This document shows positions 4,668 to 7,124 of a stretch of DNA of 7,124 nucleotides, piece by piece. The position numbers were made by a program, and so were the translations under genes. The notes below the pieces were generated by a model, which saw nothing but the letters and a program-made list of their open reading frames with translations, was not told the DNA's origin and searched no databases. Location: positions 1 through 7,124 of the forward strand of contig RQCD01000187.1 of NCBI GenBank assembly GCA_008668455.1, written 5' to 3'. Position 1 is the stretch's first letter, and each line of letters opens with the position of its first letter. The stretch is from Clostridia bacterium. GTDB lineage: Bacteria; Bacillota; Clostridia; UBA1381.

Positions 4668-7124
4668 ATGAATATCAGAATTGCATTGGCAGGTAACCCA
4701 AACTGCGGTAAAACAACACTATTTAATGCGCTGACCGGGTCAAATCAGTTTGTCGGAAACTGGCCTGGCGTTACGGTGGAGAAAAAAGAGGGCAAATTAA
4801 AGAAGCACGACGGCGTCGTTATCACCGACCTTCCGGGTATCTACTCCTTATCTCCGTACACCTTAGAGGAGGTTGTCGCAAGAAATTACTTAATCGGCGA
4901 GCGTCCGGACGCGATTTTAAATATCATCGACGGAACGAACCTGGAGCGTAACCTCTACTTAACCACCCAGCTGACCGAGCTCGGAATCCCGGTGGTGATT
5001 GCGATTAACATGATGGACGTTGTCCGGAAAAACGGCGATAAGATCAATGTTTCTGAGCTTTCACGAGAATTAGGGTGTAAAATTGTTGAGATTTCCGCCT
5101 TAAAGGGCGACGGCGTGATGCAGGCGGCAGAGGAAGCGATCAAAGCGGCGCAAACCGGAAAAACCGTTCCGATGCACACCTTCTCCGGCGCGGTAGAGCA
5201 TGCGATTGCACATATTGAGGAGGCAGTCCTGCACGATTTTCCGGAGGACGAGCAGAGATGGTATGCAATCAAAATCTTTGAGCGTGATGAAAAGGTGATT
5301 GAAAAGCTGAATGTGAAGCAGGATATCATGGCGCATATCGAGGCAGACGTTCAGGCAGCGGAAAAGGAACTCGACGACGATGCAGAAAGCATTATCACAA
5401 ACGAGCGTTATGTATATATTGCGTCCATCATTAAGAGCTGCTACAAAAAGAAGAATGCCGGAAAGCTTTCCTCCTCCGATAAGATTGATAAGGTGGTTAC
5501 CAACCGCTGGCTGGGTCTTCCGATCTTTGCAGTGATTATGTTTTTAGTATACTATATCTCCATGGTTGGCGTTGGTTCGATGGCAACTGACTGGGCAAAC
5601 GACGGACTTTTCGGAGACGGCTGGCATCTGTTCGGAATCGGAACAAAGGCATATGAGGAGGCTGCCGATAAATATACGTCAGCAAGTCAGGCAGTACAGG
5701 CATTTGCCGATATTGATGTAACCGATGAGGAATTAGATCCGGACGAGGCTTTAGCAGATATGAAAGCCCTTGAGACATCGTCAAAAAAGGCAACTGTTGA
5801 GGTGGAGGACGAGGAAACCCTCGCAACCAATGAAATGACTGCATATTATGACGAAATTCCGGCAAATGCAGAGGAGGAAACAACCGTTGGAATGACCTAT
5901 CAGGACGCAGTTGCATACTTTGAGAAAAACGGCTTTGACGAGCCTGATCCGGCAGCCTACGGTGTTTGGGTTCCGGGTATTCCGGTATTGATCGGCGGCG
6001 CACTGGAGAAAGCAAATTGTGCAGAGTGGCTCTCGGGTCTGATCTTAGACGGTATCGTTGCCGGTGTCGGTGCGGTATTGGGCTTTGTTCCGCAGATGCT
6101 GGTATTGTTCCTGCTTTTAGCGTTCTTAGAGGCATGCGGCTATATGTCCCGTATTGCATTCGTGTTGGACAGAGTGTTCCGGAAATTCGGACTTTCGGGT
6201 AAATCCTTTATCCCGATGCTGATTGGTACAGGCTGCGGTGTTCCTGGTATTATGGCATCCAGAACGATTGAAAACAAGCGCGACCGGAAAATGACGATCA
6301 TGACCACAACCTTTATCCCATGCGGTGCAAAGGTTCCGTTTATCGCGATGATTGCAGGCGCAATCTTCGGCGGCTCGGCATGGGTTGCAACCTCTGCATA
6401 TTTTGTTGGTATGGCAGCCATTGTTATTTCGGGTATCATGCTGAAAAAGACAAGGATGTTTGCAGGCGATCCTGCTCCGTTTGTTATGGAATTGCCGGCA
6501 TACCATCTGCCGACCCTCTTAAACGTATTGAGAAGTATGTGGGAGCGCGGCTGGTCCTTTATTAAAAAGGCGGGAACGATCATCCTCCTGTCAACCATCC
6601 TGGTATGGTTCACAAGCTATTTCGGCTTTGCAGACGGCAGCTTCGGAATGCTTTCTGAGGATCAGCTGGATATGAGTATCTTAGCAACTGTCGGAAACGC
6701 AATCGCGTGGATCTTCAAGCCGCTCGGCTGGGGCAACTGGGAGTCTGCCGTTGCATCCATTACCGGACTTGTGGCAAAGGAAAATATCGTTGGTACAATG
6801 GGTATTCTCTATGGCGGCGGCGACAGATCCGTCTATGCAACGCTCGCGGCAGTGTTTACCCCGGTTACCGGATATTCCTTCCTGGTATTCAATCTGCTCT
6901 GCGCACCTTGCTTTGCGGCAATCGGCGCAATCAAGCGTGAAATGAACAACGCAAAATGGACATGGTTTGCTATCGGTTATCAGTGCGCTTTGGCATATGC
7001 GGTTGCACTTTGTATCAACCAGATAGGCGGATTGTTCACAGGCAGCGTAAACGTTATCGGTTTAATCGCAGCAATAGCGATAATCGCATTCATTCTCTAT
7101 ATGCTCTTTAAACCGTACAAAGAG
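4668..7124 (+). CDS. feoB: Ferrous iron transport protein B, 3' end at window edge
   Basis: FeoB is a membrane Fe2+ permease gated by a cytoplasmic G domain. The frame is open for 819 codons to the last base; the final KPYKE after a membrane helix suggests only a few residues are missing. G motifs: GNPNCGKT (9-16), Thr36 in GNWPGVT, DLPG (54-57), NMMD (114-117) and SALKG (143-147). A helical GDI-like region (about 150-270) follows, then the first membrane helix from WLGLPIF (about 282-305). Residues about 306-433 are an acidic insert. The permease core resumes at WVPGIPVLIGGALEKA, with LEACGYMSRIAFVLDR, GTGCGVPGIMASRT (520-533, Cys523), IPCGAKVPF (Cys552) and, near the end, WESAVASITGLVAKENIVG and LLCAPCFAAIGAIKRE (Cys745, Cys748). 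The ATG at 4668 sits behind the purine-rich AAAGGAAAGGGAAG. It is the third gene of the feo operon and presumably shares its metal-responsive control. Confidence 0.97.
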   Translation, partial: MNIRIALAGNPNCGKTTLFNALTGSNQFVGNWPGVTVEKKEGKLKKHDGVVITDLPGIYSLSPYTLEEVVARNYLIGERPDAILNIIDGTNLERNLYLTTQLTELGIPVVIAINMMDVVRKNGDKINVSELSRELGCKIVEISALKGDGVMQAAEEAIKAAQTGKTVPMHTFSGAVEHAIAHIEEAVLHDFPEDEQRWYAIKIFERDEKVIEKLNVKQDIMAHIEADVQAAEKELDDDAESIITNERYVYIASIIKSCYKKKNAGKLSSSDKIDKVVTNRWLGLPIFAVIMFLVYYISMVGVGSMATDWANDGLFGDGWHLFGIGTKAYEEAADKYTSASQAVQAFADIDVTDEELDPDEALADMKALETSSKKATVEVEDEETLATNEMTAYYDEIPANAEEETTVGMTYQDAVAYFEKNGFDEPDPAAYGVWVPGIPVLIGGALEKANCAEWLSGLILDGIVAGVGAVLGFVPQMLVLFLLLAFLEACGYMSRIAFVLDRVFRKFGLSGKSFIPMLIGTGCGVPGIMASRTIENKRDRKMTIMTTTFIPCGAKVPFIAMIAGAIFGGSAWVATSAYFVGMAAIVISGIMLKKTRMFAGDPAPFVMELPAYHLPTLLNVLRSMWERGWSFIKKAGTIILLSTILVWFTSYFGFADGSFGMLSEDQLDMSILATVGNAIAWIFKPLGWGNWESAVASITGLVAKENIVGTMGILYGGGDRSVYATLAAVFTPVTGYSFLVFNLLCAPCFAAIGAIKREMNNAKWTWFAIGYQCALAYAVALCINQIGGLFTGSVNVIGLIAAIAIIAFILYMLFKPYKE

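Noticed and set aside
5536..6159. Open reading frame of 207 codons on the minus strand inside feoB
   Set aside because: It is antisense to well-conserved feoB coding sequence, its product is Arg/Pro/Gln-rich low-complexity without family features, and it includes the region opposite the acidic insert, where codon bias alone creates such shadows.

Overview
This window looks like chromosomal DNA from a Gram-positive, anaerobic clostridial bacterium, most likely of the Lachnospiraceae type. The pointers are: plsY followed by gpsA, a Firmicutes-style arrangement; strong purine-rich Shine-Dalgarno sites; textbook sigma-A promoters; and a feoA-feoA-feoB operon whose FeoB has the cysteine-containing clostridial core motifs. 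The organism call is an inference from gene content and style, since no rRNA or other taxonomic marker is present.

Left part (1-3907, all on the minus strand, read right to left). A clean sigma-A promoter (3879-3907) drives a ribokinase-fold pyridoxal/pyridoxamine kinase (pdxY-like). Two bases later comes a DnaQ-type 3'-5' exonuclease with a TTG start, and one base after its stop comes plsY (glycerol-3-phosphate acyltransferase). A 199-base gap follows. It holds a nested inverted repeat (1562-1674) and a terminator-like hairpin (1516-1545) just ahead of the gpsA ribosome binding site. gpsA (glycerol-3-phosphate dehydrogenase) comes next, then a 27-codon hydrophobic ORF that overlaps the start of mntP (manganese exporter), which runs off the left edge. 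GpsA makes sn-glycerol 3-phosphate and PlsY acylates it, so these two genes together start membrane phospholipid synthesis.

Divergent intergenic region (3852-4161). It carries the kinase promoter pointing left and the feo promoter pointing right. The feo promoter has a TTGACA -35 box, 17-bp spacing and a TG-extended TAAACT -10 box. Three TTAG...CTAA inverted repeats overlap or follow this promoter. They look like operators for a DtxR/IdeR-family metal-sensing repressor.

Right part (4162-7124, plus strand). Two different small FeoA proteins are followed by FeoB, the GTP-dependent ferrous iron permease. FeoB is open at the right edge after 819 codons. It carries a strongly acidic insert of about 128 residues between its first membrane helix and the rest of the permease.

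The genes themselves belong to known families, and I see no mobile element, CRISPR array or clearly new multi-gene system. The less ordinary items are the triple operator, the FeoB acidic insert, the small membrane ORF overlapping mntP, and the structured leader in front of gpsA.
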